From Acidimicrobiia bacterium (GTDB lineage: Bacteria; Actinomycetota; Acidimicrobiia; Acidimicrobiales; AC-14): 48,889 nucleotides of DNA. Shown here one piece after another: positions 9,096-17,121 of the stretch. The stretch spans positions 1-48,889 of the forward strand of contig JAHFUQ010000016.1 of assembly GCA_023265045.1 (NCBI GenBank), in the 5' to 3' direction. Each line of letters opens with the position of its first letter. Within the stretch, counting starts at the first letter, position 1. The notes under the pieces are model-generated. The model saw only the letters and a program-made list of their open reading frames with translations. It was not told the origin of the DNA and searched no databases. The translations under genes were made by a program, and so were the position numbers.

Positions 9096-10619
9096 CTAGT
9101 TCGACGACCGCAGGAAGTCATCCAGCTGCTTGGCCATTCCCGGGATGCGCTGGGTGTAGCAGATCGCCCCGACCGCGTCGTAACAGGGGTAGGTGGTGCG
9201 GCTGGCGAAGGCGGGATCGGTGTAGCGGTACCCGAGGCTGGAGAGGAAGGCGATCACGTAGTGCCGCTGGGGCCTTCCGGGCATGGAGCGGACGATGCCT
9301 GCGTCCGAGCCGTAGTTGAAGGTCAGCCCCGTCTTGTGGGCGAACGTCACCTCCGCGGTGGCGTTGCAGGGCCGCACATCCTGGCCGTAGGGGTAGCCGC
9401 CAGCGGTCTCGGTTCCGTCCGGGTTGATCCAGCGGGCGGGCACCAGGGCGGGAATGCCCGGCCTGACGTTGGCCTTGTCGCACAGGCTGGACGTGTCCAG
9501 CGCTTCGTGGAAGCCGTAGTCGCCCAGCAGCGATTTCAGGTAGGCGCGCGACGGGTCGGACAACATGCTCGCCAGGACTGGCTGGCCGTCGGGACGCAGC
9601 CACAGGGTCCCTTGCCCTCCGTCGATCAGCCACAGCAGGCGGGCCGTGTCGAGCGCGGTCATGTGGATGCTGCCGGGCTGCCAGTTCCCGCCAGTGACGG
9701 GGTTGGTGCCGTTGATCTGGAGCGTGGCGAGGCCCATGTCCCGCAGCTCCGCGTGCATCGCCCCGAGGTCGTTGCGGTCGTGCAGGAGCTTGAGCAGGGC
9801 GCGAGCAGCGTAGTTGTCGGAGTACGTGATCATTGGGTCCATCCAGTCCCGGATGGCCCGGGTCTCGCCGGGCGCCGCACTCGGCGCGGCGACGGCGAGC
9901 CTCTCGCGTGCCGGTGGCCCATGGTCTTGAAGGGGCTGGTCCGACCGCGCCGCCTCAGCCGCGAGCTGCGCCGCCACCGGGTTGTAGGTGTAGGGCGTGT
10001 CGAGGGTCAGCTGGCCGACGTCCACCAGGCGCATGATGCGAAAAGCGACAATGAGCTTGAACAGCGACGCCGGGTAGGGCGACATGAACTGGACCGGCGT
10101 TGGGCTCCGCCCAGGAACGATGTCGTCCGCCGATGTCAGGGGCGGGTTGTTTGTCCACCCCTTGGTCGTGAGCTGGTGACCGTCCTCCTGGGAGAACGTT
10201 CCGCCGTTGTAGCGGTCGATGTCCCAGCGCCGCCACCGGACCAGGCTCGCCCCATACGTGCCGGCCGGGCCGGCGACGCGATCGATGGGGACGGGAAAGC
10301 CCCCGGGGTAGTCACGTGAGAGCAGCACGTTGGCCGCGCTGATGGCGTGGCCCTGCGCGTCGAGCTCGATGATGGCCAGGTCGACGTTCGGCAGGTGCTT
10401 GACCGGGCGCGCCGGCACGGGGCAGAAGGACGCCCCGGGACACACGTCCTCGAAGGGGCCGAAGTCGATCGTCTGGTCGAACTGCGCCGCTCGCATGGCC
10501 AGGATCATCTGCGCCGTGAGTTGCATCTGGCTCTTCGCCTGGGCACCGCTGACCGGCCCCACCGCCGACGCCGCCATTACTACAGCGATGACAAAAACGC
10601 CGCGCCACCGTCGCCTCAT
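9096..10619 (-). CDS. secreted class A beta-lactamase-like serine hydrolase
   Basis: 507 aa with a clear signal peptide (MRRRWRGVFVIAVVMAASAVG, cleavage near AQA). All three serine-penicillin-recognising motifs are visible: SxxK as PASLFKL near residue 186, SDN as ITYSDNYAARAL near 266, and KTG as FAHKTG near 427. Spacing is wider than in classical class A beta-lactamases (about 290 aa), with a long N-terminal extension before SxxK. It may therefore be a cell-wall peptidase or esterase rather than a resistance enzyme. No beta-lactam regulator is adjacent. Confidence 0.85.
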   Translation of the reverse strand: MRRRWRGVFVIAVVMAASAVGPVSGAQAKSQMQLTAQMILAMRAAQFDQTIDFGPFEDVCPGASFCPVPARPVKHLPNVDLAIIELDAQGHAISAANVLLSRDYPGGFPVPIDRVAGPAGTYGASLVRWRRWDIDRYNGGTFSQEDGHQLTTKGWTNNPPLTSADDIVPGRSPTPVQFMSPYPASLFKLIVAFRIMRLVDVGQLTLDTPYTYNPVAAQLAAEAARSDQPLQDHGPPARERLAVAAPSAAPGETRAIRDWMDPMITYSDNYAARALLKLLHDRNDLGAMHAELRDMGLATLQINGTNPVTGGNWQPGSIHMTALDTARLLWLIDGGQGTLWLRPDGQPVLASMLSDPSRAYLKSLLGDYGFHEALDTSSLCDKANVRPGIPALVPARWINPDGTETAGGYPYGQDVRPCNATAEVTFAHKTGLTFNYGSDAGIVRSMPGRPQRHYVIAFLSSLGYRYTDPAFASRTTYPCYDAVGAICYTQRIPGMAKQLDDFLRSSN

Positions 10620-10882
10620 TGCCGAACCTCCGCCCGTTCAAGCTGTCCCGTGCACAGTCACACAGGGCGGCGGCGATGTCAAGAACAGACCGGTATGAGT
10701 CGCCGGCAATACATACCGCACTGACTGCCGGAAATATCATTGTCACGCACGACCGGCGGGGGAGCGAGGAGCCCGTGTCGCCGGCGCTGCATTTGAGGTC
10801 AGCTGGAGGACGACGGCGTGATATTCGAGCAGCCGGGCGAGATCGCTGCGATGATCGACGCGCTCGTCGCGCCGAGCGCTCT
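10620..10882. other. intergenic region with short open-frame scraps
   Basis: This stretch lies between the secreted hydrolase and the decayed toxin-antitoxin copy. A 31-codon open scrap ending at about 10897 (DDGVIFEQPGEIAAMIDALV) looks protein-like, but a stop cuts it off at its 5' side and I cannot assign it. Nothing else was found. Confidence 0.3.
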
Positions 10883-11043
10883 AACGCACATTTGAGCAGG
10901 ACCCCTCATGTACGGCGATCGGACCGACGTGGCCGTGGGGGTCACGAGGTCGTGGTCACGACCCTCGACGATGACGGATTCCGGGTGCGCCGCGCAGGCG
11001 TGGGAGGAGTTCTTGGGCGCCAACGCGCCCTGTCGAGCTGACC
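10883..11043 (+). pseudogene. decayed copy of the Phd/VapC toxin-antitoxin locus
   Basis: The segment matches pieces of the intact pair at 16186-16921 in the same order. The operator/promoter block is recognisable (ACATTTGAGCAG then CATGTACGGCGATCGGA, compared with ATTCTGGCAG then CATGTACAGTGATCGGA). The antitoxin core REGQEVVVT appears as GHEVVVT, and the toxin stretch NDDGFR and QAWEEFW appears as DDDGFR and QAWEEFL in two different frames. The intervening parts are missing, so no product can be made. It is a paralogue reduced by internal deletions and a frameshift. Confidence 0.7.
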
Positions 11044-11088
11044 GAGGCCGCCGGGCGGTGCCCTTCGACCCGTTTGCGTTGAACGGGC

Positions 11089-13368
11089 TCAGCCGCAACG
11101 GCGGCGCGTCGCCAGCGCCAGCAGGCGGTCCCCGGGAATCGCCGGCGACCACAGGTAGCCCTGTCCGAAGGCGCACCCCATGGAGTCGAGCATGAGGCGC
11201 TGCGCCTCCGACTCGACCCCCTCGGCGATGACCGAGAGCCCCATGGCCTGGGCCAGGCTCACGACCGCCTTGCACACCGCCGCGTCCGCCGGCTCATCGG
11301 GTAGCCCACGCACGAAGGACCGGTCGAGTTTGATGGCGTCGATCGGTAGGTGGCGGAGCTGGTTCAAGGACGAGTAGCCGGTGCCGAAATCGTCGATGGC
11401 GACCGCGACGTTCCTCTCGCGGAGCTGGCGGACGGTGCGCAGAGCCTGCTCGGCGTCGGCCGCCAACGCCGTTTCGGTGATCTCGACCCGCAACCGGGCC
11501 CGATCGCCACGGGCCTCGGCGACGACCCGGTCGAACGTTGAGAGAAAATCAGGGTCGGCGAACTGGCGGGGGGAGACGTTGACGGTCACGTAGAGGGGAG
11601 GGGCGGAGTCGCTCGACCAGGACGCGAGCGCCTTGACCGCCTCGCGCAGGACGTACCGGCCGATCGGGATGATGAGGCCGTTGCCCTCCGCCAGCGCGAT
11701 GAACTCGTCGGGTGAGATCGGGCCGAGTTGGGCGTGGCGCCACCGCACGAGGGCCTCCGCGCCCACGACCACTCCGGTGGAGAGGTCGACGATCGGCTGG
11801 TAGAGCACCGTCAACTGGCGGCGTTCGACGGCGACCGCGAGGTCGTGCTCGATGCGGGTCCGGCGGTCGACCACGTCGGCGAGGGCGCCGTTGAAATGGA
11901 CCAGGCCGCCGGGTCCCCGGCGCTTCGCCTCCCGAAGGGCGACGCCGGCCCGCTGGATCAGATCGTCGGGCGTGCGGTTCCCGTCGCGGGCGGTCGCGAC
12001 GCCGACGCCCACCGTGAGCGGCCTCGTCAGTCCGGGGAGCGGGGAGCGGAAGAGGTCGCCGATCCGCTGCGTCAGCTCGTCCGCGCCGCACGAGCCGGTC
12101 GGGCACACCATCGCCAGGAGGAACTCGTCGCCGCTCACCCGGGCGACCAGGTCGCCACACCGGACGACCGCCGCGAGCCGGCGTGCCGCCTGCTGAAGGA
12201 TCCGGTCCCCCCCTTCGCCGCCAAGTTCCTGGTTGACCTGGTGGAAGCGGTCGATATCGACCATGAGCACAGTGAGGTCGTTTGGAACGGCAAGGCGCCT
12301 CAATTCGTGCGAGAGCCACTTGCGCGCTCCCTCGCGGTCGGCGACACCGGTGAGCTGGTCAATCCGCCGCCGTTGCTGGGCGGGTGCCCGCGACACGACG
12401 GCGTCAGGCCGGGATGGCTCGGGAGATACGCACGACGCCCGGTCGGCGCTCTCCCAGTGCCGCGCCAGGTTGGACGCCACCATCTCGAGAAGGGCGATGC
12501 CCGCATCGTCGAATGCGTCGGTGACGGACGAGTACACCGAGAAGACGCCCCGGACTTCCCCGTCGACGGCGATGGGCACCGCGATCGACGCCGCGAAACC
12601 GAAGCGCACCGCCGGGTCCCACCAGGGCCGCAGGCGGTCCTCGCCCAAAATGTCGTTACACACGTCGGTCTGCCCCACCCGTGCCGCCGTTCCTGTCGGA
12701 CCGCGCCCCCGGGGATCATGTTCGCTCACGAGAATCGACAAACCCCGCACGTATTCCGCTCCCGCGCCCGCCACGGCCCGAGCCACTACCGCCCCGCCCA
12801 CGACCTCGCCGATCCACGCCATCTTGAAACCGCCTGCCCGGGTCGCCGACCGGCAGGCCCGAAAAAACGTGGCGTCCAGGGACGCTCCCGGCAGGCACGA
12901 GTCATTGGTCTCGACCAGGACCTCGTAGAGCCGTTCGCCGCGAAGACTCCGGGCAACCGAGGCCGCTTCCTCAGTGATGTCCCGAGCCCCGATGACCAGA
13001 GCCTGCACGTCCGGCTCCGCCAGCCGGTTGGTCCCAACCGCTTCGAGCAGGCGCCACTCGCCCGCGGGCGTCGCCGCCCGGAACCGGACGGACCGCCCGT
13101 CGGCGATCCCCGCCGCCAAGTCCGCGAGCCATGCCCTGATCTGGTCCTGATCACCAGGATGGACGACCCCGACGAGGAGCCGGTCGGCGTGCGGGTCGGC
13201 CCCGCCCACGAAGGCGGCGGCGGCGGCGTTGGCGGCGACGACCCGGCCGTCCGCCTCGACCAGCACGATGCAGTCGGAGGTCGCGTCGAGGGCCGCTTGC
13301 GACCGGCGATTGCTCACCGATCGCGCGAGACCTTGGCGGGATGTCCCCGCGAGGGGTCGTTGGGTCAT
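11089..13368 (-). CDS. PAS-GAF-GGDEF-EAL cyclic-di-GMP enzyme
   Basis: 759 aa, soluble. A PAS-like domain (about 20-140, IVLVEADGRVVAANAAAA), a GAF-like domain (about 150-320), GGDEF (about 345-500) and EAL (about 510-750) follow in order. The GGDEF motif reads SGDEF, and an RxxD inhibitory site (RCGD) stands five residues before it. The EAL half keeps its key residues: EALVRW, NVSPRQF, ITETAL, IDDFGTGYSS, KLDRSF and AEGVE, so phosphodiesterase activity is likely. Whether SGDEF still makes c-di-GMP is uncertain. ATG 13368 is chosen because the upstream frame reads through the opposite chemotaxis remnant. Confidence 0.92.
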   Translation of the reverse strand: MTQRPLAGTSRQGLARSVSNRRSQAALDATSDCIVLVEADGRVVAANAAAAAFVGGADPHADRLLVGVVHPGDQDQIRAWLADLAAGIADGRSVRFRAATPAGEWRLLEAVGTNRLAEPDVQALVIGARDITEEAASVARSLRGERLYEVLVETNDSCLPGASLDATFFRACRSATRAGGFKMAWIGEVVGGAVVARAVAGAGAEYVRGLSILVSEHDPRGRGPTGTAARVGQTDVCNDILGEDRLRPWWDPAVRFGFAASIAVPIAVDGEVRGVFSVYSSVTDAFDDAGIALLEMVASNLARHWESADRASCVSPEPSRPDAVVSRAPAQQRRRIDQLTGVADREGARKWLSHELRRLAVPNDLTVLMVDIDRFHQVNQELGGEGGDRILQQAARRLAAVVRCGDLVARVSGDEFLLAMVCPTGSCGADELTQRIGDLFRSPLPGLTRPLTVGVGVATARDGNRTPDDLIQRAGVALREAKRRGPGGLVHFNGALADVVDRRTRIEHDLAVAVERRQLTVLYQPIVDLSTGVVVGAEALVRWRHAQLGPISPDEFIALAEGNGLIIPIGRYVLREAVKALASWSSDSAPPLYVTVNVSPRQFADPDFLSTFDRVVAEARGDRARLRVEITETALAADAEQALRTVRQLRERNVAVAIDDFGTGYSSLNQLRHLPIDAIKLDRSFVRGLPDEPADAAVCKAVVSLAQAMGLSVIAEGVESEAQRLMLDSMGCAFGQGYLWSPAIPGDRLLALATRRRCG

Positions 13369-13540
13369 CCTTGCGTCTATCGGTGCGCGCGCCGGCCGGC
13401 AGGAGAGTGCAAACAGACCATCGCGCAGCGGTGATTGACGCGGGAGGACCTTTCGGCCCCCTGGGGGAAGGCCGAAAGTCCTCAAGATTGGGGAGTCCCT
13501 CCCGGTTGAGCGGGCTCGGACATCCGCCGACACCAGAGTC

Positions 13541-13903
13541 ATGCAGTCGCTGGGCCGGCGCGAGGTCGTGGTGAAGAGGCTCAGCGGCCTGCTGCCCCGT
13601 CTCGACGTTCTGGCCGGGGCCAGCACCGAGCCCGACGGCTCGATCCTGCTCGTGCTGGACGCCACCCGCCTGATCGAACGCGCCCGGCGGACCCGCGACC
13701 GGATGCGCGCCATCGCCGAGGCGCGTGCACCGGAGACAGAGCGGGGCGAGGTTCTCGTCGTCGACGACGCCCTCACCGTGCGGGAACTGCAGGGTGCGAC
13801 CCTTCAGTGCGCGGGCTATCAGGTGCGAACGGCCAGCGACGGCGTCGAGGCGCTCGCACTTCTGGCGGCCATCGAGCGCATCGTCGGGAAGCGCGCGGCA
13901 TGA
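13541..13903 (+). pseudogene. cheA: cheA remnant (CheW-like end plus gutted receiver domain)
   Basis: 120 codons remain. Residues 1-50 are the end of a CheA regulatory domain (GRREVVVKRLSGLLPRL, then ILLVLDATRLIERAR). A linker and the first third of a receiver domain follow (VLVVDDALTVRE, TASDGVEALALLA). The frame then jumps directly to a receiver C-terminus (AIERIVGKRAA), so the phosphoacceptor Asp region is missing. The histidine-phosphotransfer, dimerisation and kinase domains are absent. The stop overlaps the cheB start by ATGA, as in an intact operon. It cannot work as a kinase. Confidence 0.8.
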
Positions 13904-14910
13904 GCCCCGTTCGCGTCGTCGTCGTCGAGGACTCCGCCGTCCAGCGCGCCCACCTCATCTCGGTGCTGGAGGCAACCAAGGAGATCAAGGTCGTCGGGCA
14001 GGCGGTGGACACCGACGGTGCACTCGCCGCGGTCCGTTCGAGCCGGCCCGACGTGGTGACGATGGACCTTCACCTTCCCGGCGCCGGGGGAGTGGAGGCG
14101 ATCCGCCAGGTGATGCAGGCGAGCCCCGTGCCGATCCTCGTCCTGACCGTCTCCGCCGGCGAGGGGCAGCCCTCGCGCCTGGCGCTCGATGCGCTGTCCG
14201 CGGGGGCGGTCGAGGTGTTGCCCAAGCCGTCGCGCTGGACCGAGAGCGACCAGACCCGCTTGCGCACCACTGTTGTCGCCTTGCGAGGGGCCCGCCCGGC
14301 GCGGCCGAAGGCGCCCGCCCCCCTTCCCGGGGCCACCGCGGCCGCGGGGACAGTCGTGGCGGTGGCGGCGTCCACTGGGGGCCCCGGCGCCATCGCCCGC
14401 GTGCTCGCCGACCTGGCCGGACTCCGCGCCCCCGTCCTCGTCGTGCAGCACATCCACTCGGACTTCATGGCCAACTTCGTGTCGTGGCTCGGGACGCGGT
14501 CGCCCCTCCTGGTCAGCGCCGCCCAGGACGGCGCCAGCCCGGCGAAAGGCCACGTCTACGTCGCGCCATCTCATTTCCACCTGCGGATCGACCCGGACCG
14601 GAGACTCCGGCTCGATCCCCGGCCGGCTTCCCTTCACCGCCCCTCGGCCGACGAGCTGTTCCGGCCGGTGGCGCGCTCCGTGGGCCCGGCCGGCATCGGC
14701 GTCCTTCTCACCGGCATGGGCGACGACGGGGCGGCGGGGCTGCTGGCGATGCGTGGGGCAGGCGGGCAGACGCTCTGCCAAGACGAAGCCACGAGCACGG
14801 TGTTCGGCATGCCGCGCGCGGCCCAGCGACTCGGTGCGGCCACCTGCGTCCTCGCGCTCGAAGAGATCGGCCCGCGGGTCGCCCTAGCGGTCAAGGGCGG
14901 GGAGCGATGA
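13900..14910 (+). CDS. cheB: chemotaxis protein-glutamate methylesterase CheB
   Basis: 336 aa and apparently complete. The receiver domain (1-120) has the acidic pair in VVVEDSAVQR, the phosphoacceptor Asp in VVTMDLHLPG and the Lys in EVLPKPSRW. The methylesterase domain (about 150-330) has the catalytic Ser in AASTGG, His in VVQHIHSDF and Asp in TGMGDDGAAG. CheB removes methyl groups from receptor glutamates when phosphorylated by CheA. Its kinase (cheA) and coupling protein (cheW) neighbours are both broken, and no receptor or cheR is in view. It is either an orphan or serves partners elsewhere. Confidence 0.93.
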   Translation: MSPVRVVVVEDSAVQRAHLISVLEATKEIKVVGQAVDTDGALAAVRSSRPDVVTMDLHLPGAGGVEAIRQVMQASPVPILVLTVSAGEGQPSRLALDALSAGAVEVLPKPSRWTESDQTRLRTTVVALRGARPARPKAPAPLPGATAAAGTVVAVAASTGGPGAIARVLADLAGLRAPVLVVQHIHSDFMANFVSWLGTRSPLLVSAAQDGASPAKGHVYVAPSHFHLRIDPDRRLRLDPRPASLHRPSADELFRPVARSVGPAGIGVLLTGMGDDGAAGLLAMRGAGGQTLCQDEATSTVFGMPRAAQRLGAATCVLALEEIGPRVALAVKGGER

Positions 14911-15082
14911 CCGCTTCGGGCTGCTCGTCGATGAGGTGATCGGGGTCGTGCGGGTACCCGAGGCGGACATCGGCCCGGCACCGGCGGCACAGTCCCAGGC
15001 CGTGCTGAGCGGCGCCGTCACCGTAGGCGATGAGTTGGTGTTCCTCGTGGACGTCGACGCGGTGGGCGGGGCGGTCGAATGA
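14906..15082 (+). pseudogene. cheW: cheW remnant (C-terminal third only)
   Basis: The frame from 14906 reads DRFGLLVDEVIGVVRVPEAD and ends in VGDELVFLVDVDAVGG, the last 55 residues of a CheW coupling protein. An ATG at 14907 overlaps the cheB stop (ATGA), but its own frame stops after ten codons. The original start therefore seems kept while about 90 codons were lost. The stop overlaps the next start (ATGA at 15079). Without its first beta-barrel it should not couple receptors to kinase. Confidence 0.75.
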
Positions 15083-15987
15083 GGGCGCACGTCCTCGTCG
15101 CCGACGACTCGCCGGTCATCCGGGCCGCCGTGCGGGCCGCCCTTGTCGGGCGCGGGTACGACGTGTCCGAGGCGGGCGACGGTCGGCTCGCCTTGAGCGC
15201 CTGCGAGGCGGCGGCGCCCGACGTCGTGCTGCTCGACGTGGAGATGCCGAATCTGAACGGCTTCGAGACGCTTCGCCGGCTGAAGTCCGATCCGCGACTC
15301 CAGCACATTCCGGTCGTCTTCCTCACCGGTCGCACTGACTACGCGGATGTCGTAGCCGCCCTCAACGACGGCGCCCACGACTACCTGCGCAAGCCGTTCG
15401 AGCCCCAAGAGCTGGTGGCGCGAGTGTCGGCGGCTGCGCGGGTCAAGTGGCTGGAGGACGAGCTCCGGTCTCGCAACGAAGAGCTGAGTCGCCTGGCGAC
15501 GGTCGATCAGCTGACAGAGCTCCCGAATCGCCGTTACCTGTCGGACCAGATCGAGGGGATGATCCGCACCGGGTTGGCCGACAGCTCGTGCGCCGTCATG
15601 CTGATCGACATCGACCACTTCAAGCGCGTCAACGACACCTTCGGCCACGAGTCCGGTGACGCCGTCCTCCAAGAGATCGGCCGCCGGGTGCGGACCGCCG
15701 TTCGCGGGAGCGACGTGGTCGGGCGATGGGGGGGCGAAGAGTTCCTCGCCCTCCTTCCGGAGACCCAGCTCGCCGAGGCGGAAATGGTCGCCGAGCGCCT
15801 CCGGATGGGCATCGCAGCGCGCCCCTTCGAGCTTCCGGGCGGCCCCGACATCCGTGTCACGGCCAGCGTCGGCGTCGCCCTCGCTCGGGCCGCCGAAGTG
15901 CGAGGCCTCGTCGGGCTCGCCGACGAGGCCCTTTATGAAGCCAAGAGCAGCGGTCGCAACACCGTCTGCGTCCGCCTCGCCGCCTGA
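15079..15987 (+). CDS. response regulator with GGDEF output (diguanylate cyclase)
   Basis: 302 aa. The receiver domain (1-120) has the acidic pair in VLVADDSPV, the phosphoacceptor Asp in VLLDVEMPN, Thr in FLTGRTDY and Lys in YLRKPFEP. A short coiled linker (VKWLEDELRSRNEELSRL) leads to a GGDEF domain (about 145-300) with an intact GGEEF motif. An RxxD inhibitory site (RGSD) stands five residues upstream of it. It should make c-di-GMP when phosphorylated, as PleD and WspR do. The start overlaps the cheW remnant stop by ATGA. The opposing GGDEF-EAL gene nearby could be the counterbalancing phosphodiesterase. Confidence 0.95.
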   Translation: MRAHVLVADDSPVIRAAVRAALVGRGYDVSEAGDGRLALSACEAAAPDVVLLDVEMPNLNGFETLRRLKSDPRLQHIPVVFLTGRTDYADVVAALNDGAHDYLRKPFEPQELVARVSAAARVKWLEDELRSRNEELSRLATVDQLTELPNRRYLSDQIEGMIRTGLADSSCAVMLIDIDHFKRVNDTFGHESGDAVLQEIGRRVRTAVRGSDVVGRWGGEEFLALLPETQLAEAEMVAERLRMGIAARPFELPGGPDIRVTASVGVALARAAEVRGLVGLADEALYEAKSSGRNTVCVRLAA

Positions 15988-16185
15988 CGGCCCGAGCGCC
16001 TGACGGCGCCTGTCGGTCGGCTTCGGTGTGCTCGTGCTGATCACGGGCGTACTACCGGTCGCCGTCATCCTGGCCACCGACGAGGTGGTGCTCGATCCCC
16101 GACGCGCTGGGTAGCGGCCTCGACTCCGGGCCGGGTCGCCACCAGGGCGGCGAGGCGTCTCGTGGGGATGCGGTTGCCCGTCTGC

Positions 16186-16215
16186 GTACATTCTGGCAGA
16201 ACGTTCATGTACAGT
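16186..16215 (+). promoter_or_regulatory. nested palindrome and -10 of the Phd/VapC operon
   Basis: GTACAT (16186-16191) and ATGTAC (16207-16212) are inverted partners flanking a second perfect palindrome, TTCTGGCAGAA (16191-16201). TACAGT (16210-16215) looks like a -10 and lies six nt before ATG 16222, so the mRNA is probably leaderless. Much of this block recurs in the decayed copy at 10883-10922, which supports it being an autoregulatory operator. Confidence 0.6.
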
Positions 16216-16221
16216 GATCGG

Positions 16222-16485
16222 ATGAACGTCGCTATCACCGATTTGCGGGCGCATCTGAGCGAGTGGCTCGAACGTGCCCGCGAGGGTCAAGAGGTCGTCG
16301 TCACGGAGCGAGGGGTTCCGGTCGCTCGGCTACTTGCGATACGGAGCAGCACCATTCTTGAGCGACTCACCTCGGACGGTGTAATCGCCCGACCAGTCCG
16401 CCCGGACAGGCCAGTGGCCTCAGGACGGTCACGACCGCAGGCCCGCAGGCCGGTCGCTGAGTACGTCAGCGAGCAGCGTCGCTGA
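16222..16485 (+). CDS. Phd/YefM-type antitoxin
   Basis: 87 aa. The N-terminus MNVAITDLRAHLSEWLERAR with EGQEVVVTERGVPVARL is the usual Phd/YefM DNA-binding and dimerisation fold. The tail is Arg/Pro-rich and likely disordered until it binds the toxin. ATG 16222 is chosen because it begins the conserved strand and lies six nt after a -10-like TACAGT. The toxin begins one base after its stop. By family analogy it represses its own promoter through the nested palindrome just upstream. Confidence 0.85.
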   Translation: MNVAITDLRAHLSEWLERAREGQEVVVTERGVPVARLLAIRSSTILERLTSDGVIARPVRPDRPVASGRSRPQARRPVAEYVSEQRR

Positions 16486-16486
16486 G

Positions 16487-16921
16487 ATGCCCCTCGTGTA
16501 TTTCGACTCCAGCGGGTTGGTGAAGCTGCTGGTCGACGAGGAAGGAAGCGATGTTGCGGCTGCGCTGTGGGACGGTTGCGACGCCGCGCTATCGAGCCGG
16601 CTCGCCTACCCCGAGGTCTGTGCCGCCCTCGCTGCCGCTCACCGGAATCGCGATCTCAACGACGATGGCTTCCGGTTGGCCACACAAGCATGGGAGGAGT
16701 TCTGGGCGGCAACCCGCCCGGTCGAGCTCACCCATGCCGTCGCGCTCCAAGCTGGCGAGCTGGCAGGCCGGCATGCCCTCCGTGGCGCCGACGCCGTTCA
16801 TCTTGCCAGCGCCCTCATCATCGAGGATCCCGATCTCGTGATGGCCGTCTGGGACCGCCGCCTCCACGCTGGCGCACGTGCCAATGGCCTGGGTATCGCC
16901 CCCGCCAAACTCCCGTCGTGA
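16487..16921 (+). CDS. VapC-type PIN-domain ribonuclease toxin
   Basis: 144 aa PIN domain. Acidic metal ligands are visible: the first Asp in LVYFDSSGLVKLL, Glu in LAYPEVCAAL, Asp in LRGADAVHLASAL and Asp in MAVWDRRLH. VapC toxins cleave specific RNAs with divalent metal and are blocked by the cognate antitoxin. Length fits the family and no damage is visible. It is in an operon with the Phd-type antitoxin at 1-bp spacing. A fragmentary second copy lies at 10883-11043. Confidence 0.88.
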   Translation: MPLVYFDSSGLVKLLVDEEGSDVAAALWDGCDAALSSRLAYPEVCAALAAAHRNRDLNDDGFRLATQAWEEFWAATRPVELTHAVALQAGELAGRHALRGADAVHLASALIIEDPDLVMAVWDRRLHAGARANGLGIAPAKLPS

Positions 16922-17029
16922 GACGCTTCGAACAACAGCTGGATAACTTTACATAACGCTGATTATGGGCGGAACGGCGGGTGCTCCCGAAGCTGTCCCC
17001 AGCCGCAAAGTTGTGAAGTGAAGGTCGGA

Positions 17030-17121
17030 TGTCAGTGGATGCGCAGGCGTCGTGTCAGCGCGTGCGCAGCTTCGGTGTCAGCGAGTACGCAAGGGAGATG
17101 TCAGCACTGCCGCACCATCAC
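17030..17121 (-). repeat. four 23-bp direct repeats, transposon end
   Basis: TGTCAG begins at 17030, 17053, 17076 and 17099, exactly 23 bp apart each time. The first three units also share a TGCGCA or TACGCA core at unit positions 10-15; the fourth is more diverged. Tn7-, Mu- and Tn402-like elements begin with TGT and carry such arrays as transposase-binding sites, so 17030 is the likely outer edge. The stop of the last operon gene (17103-17101) lies inside the fourth unit. Confidence 0.8.

Noticed and set aside
9019-9099. Scrap reading VDPAGIGLFDPESGRLV, like the end of a sugar ABC ATPase
   Set aside because: Only 27 codons, no start, overlapping the opposite gene's stop; too short to annotate.
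16030-16114. Hydrophobic scrap VLVLITGVLPVAVILATDE between the REC-GGDEF gene and the antitoxin
   Set aside because: About 30 codons, no credible start or ribosome site; possibly debris, not supportable as a gene.
17030-17121. The evenly spaced repeats as a CRISPR array
   Set aside because: The units are only 23 bp from start to start, with no separate unique spacers and no cas genes; they fit transposase-binding sites.
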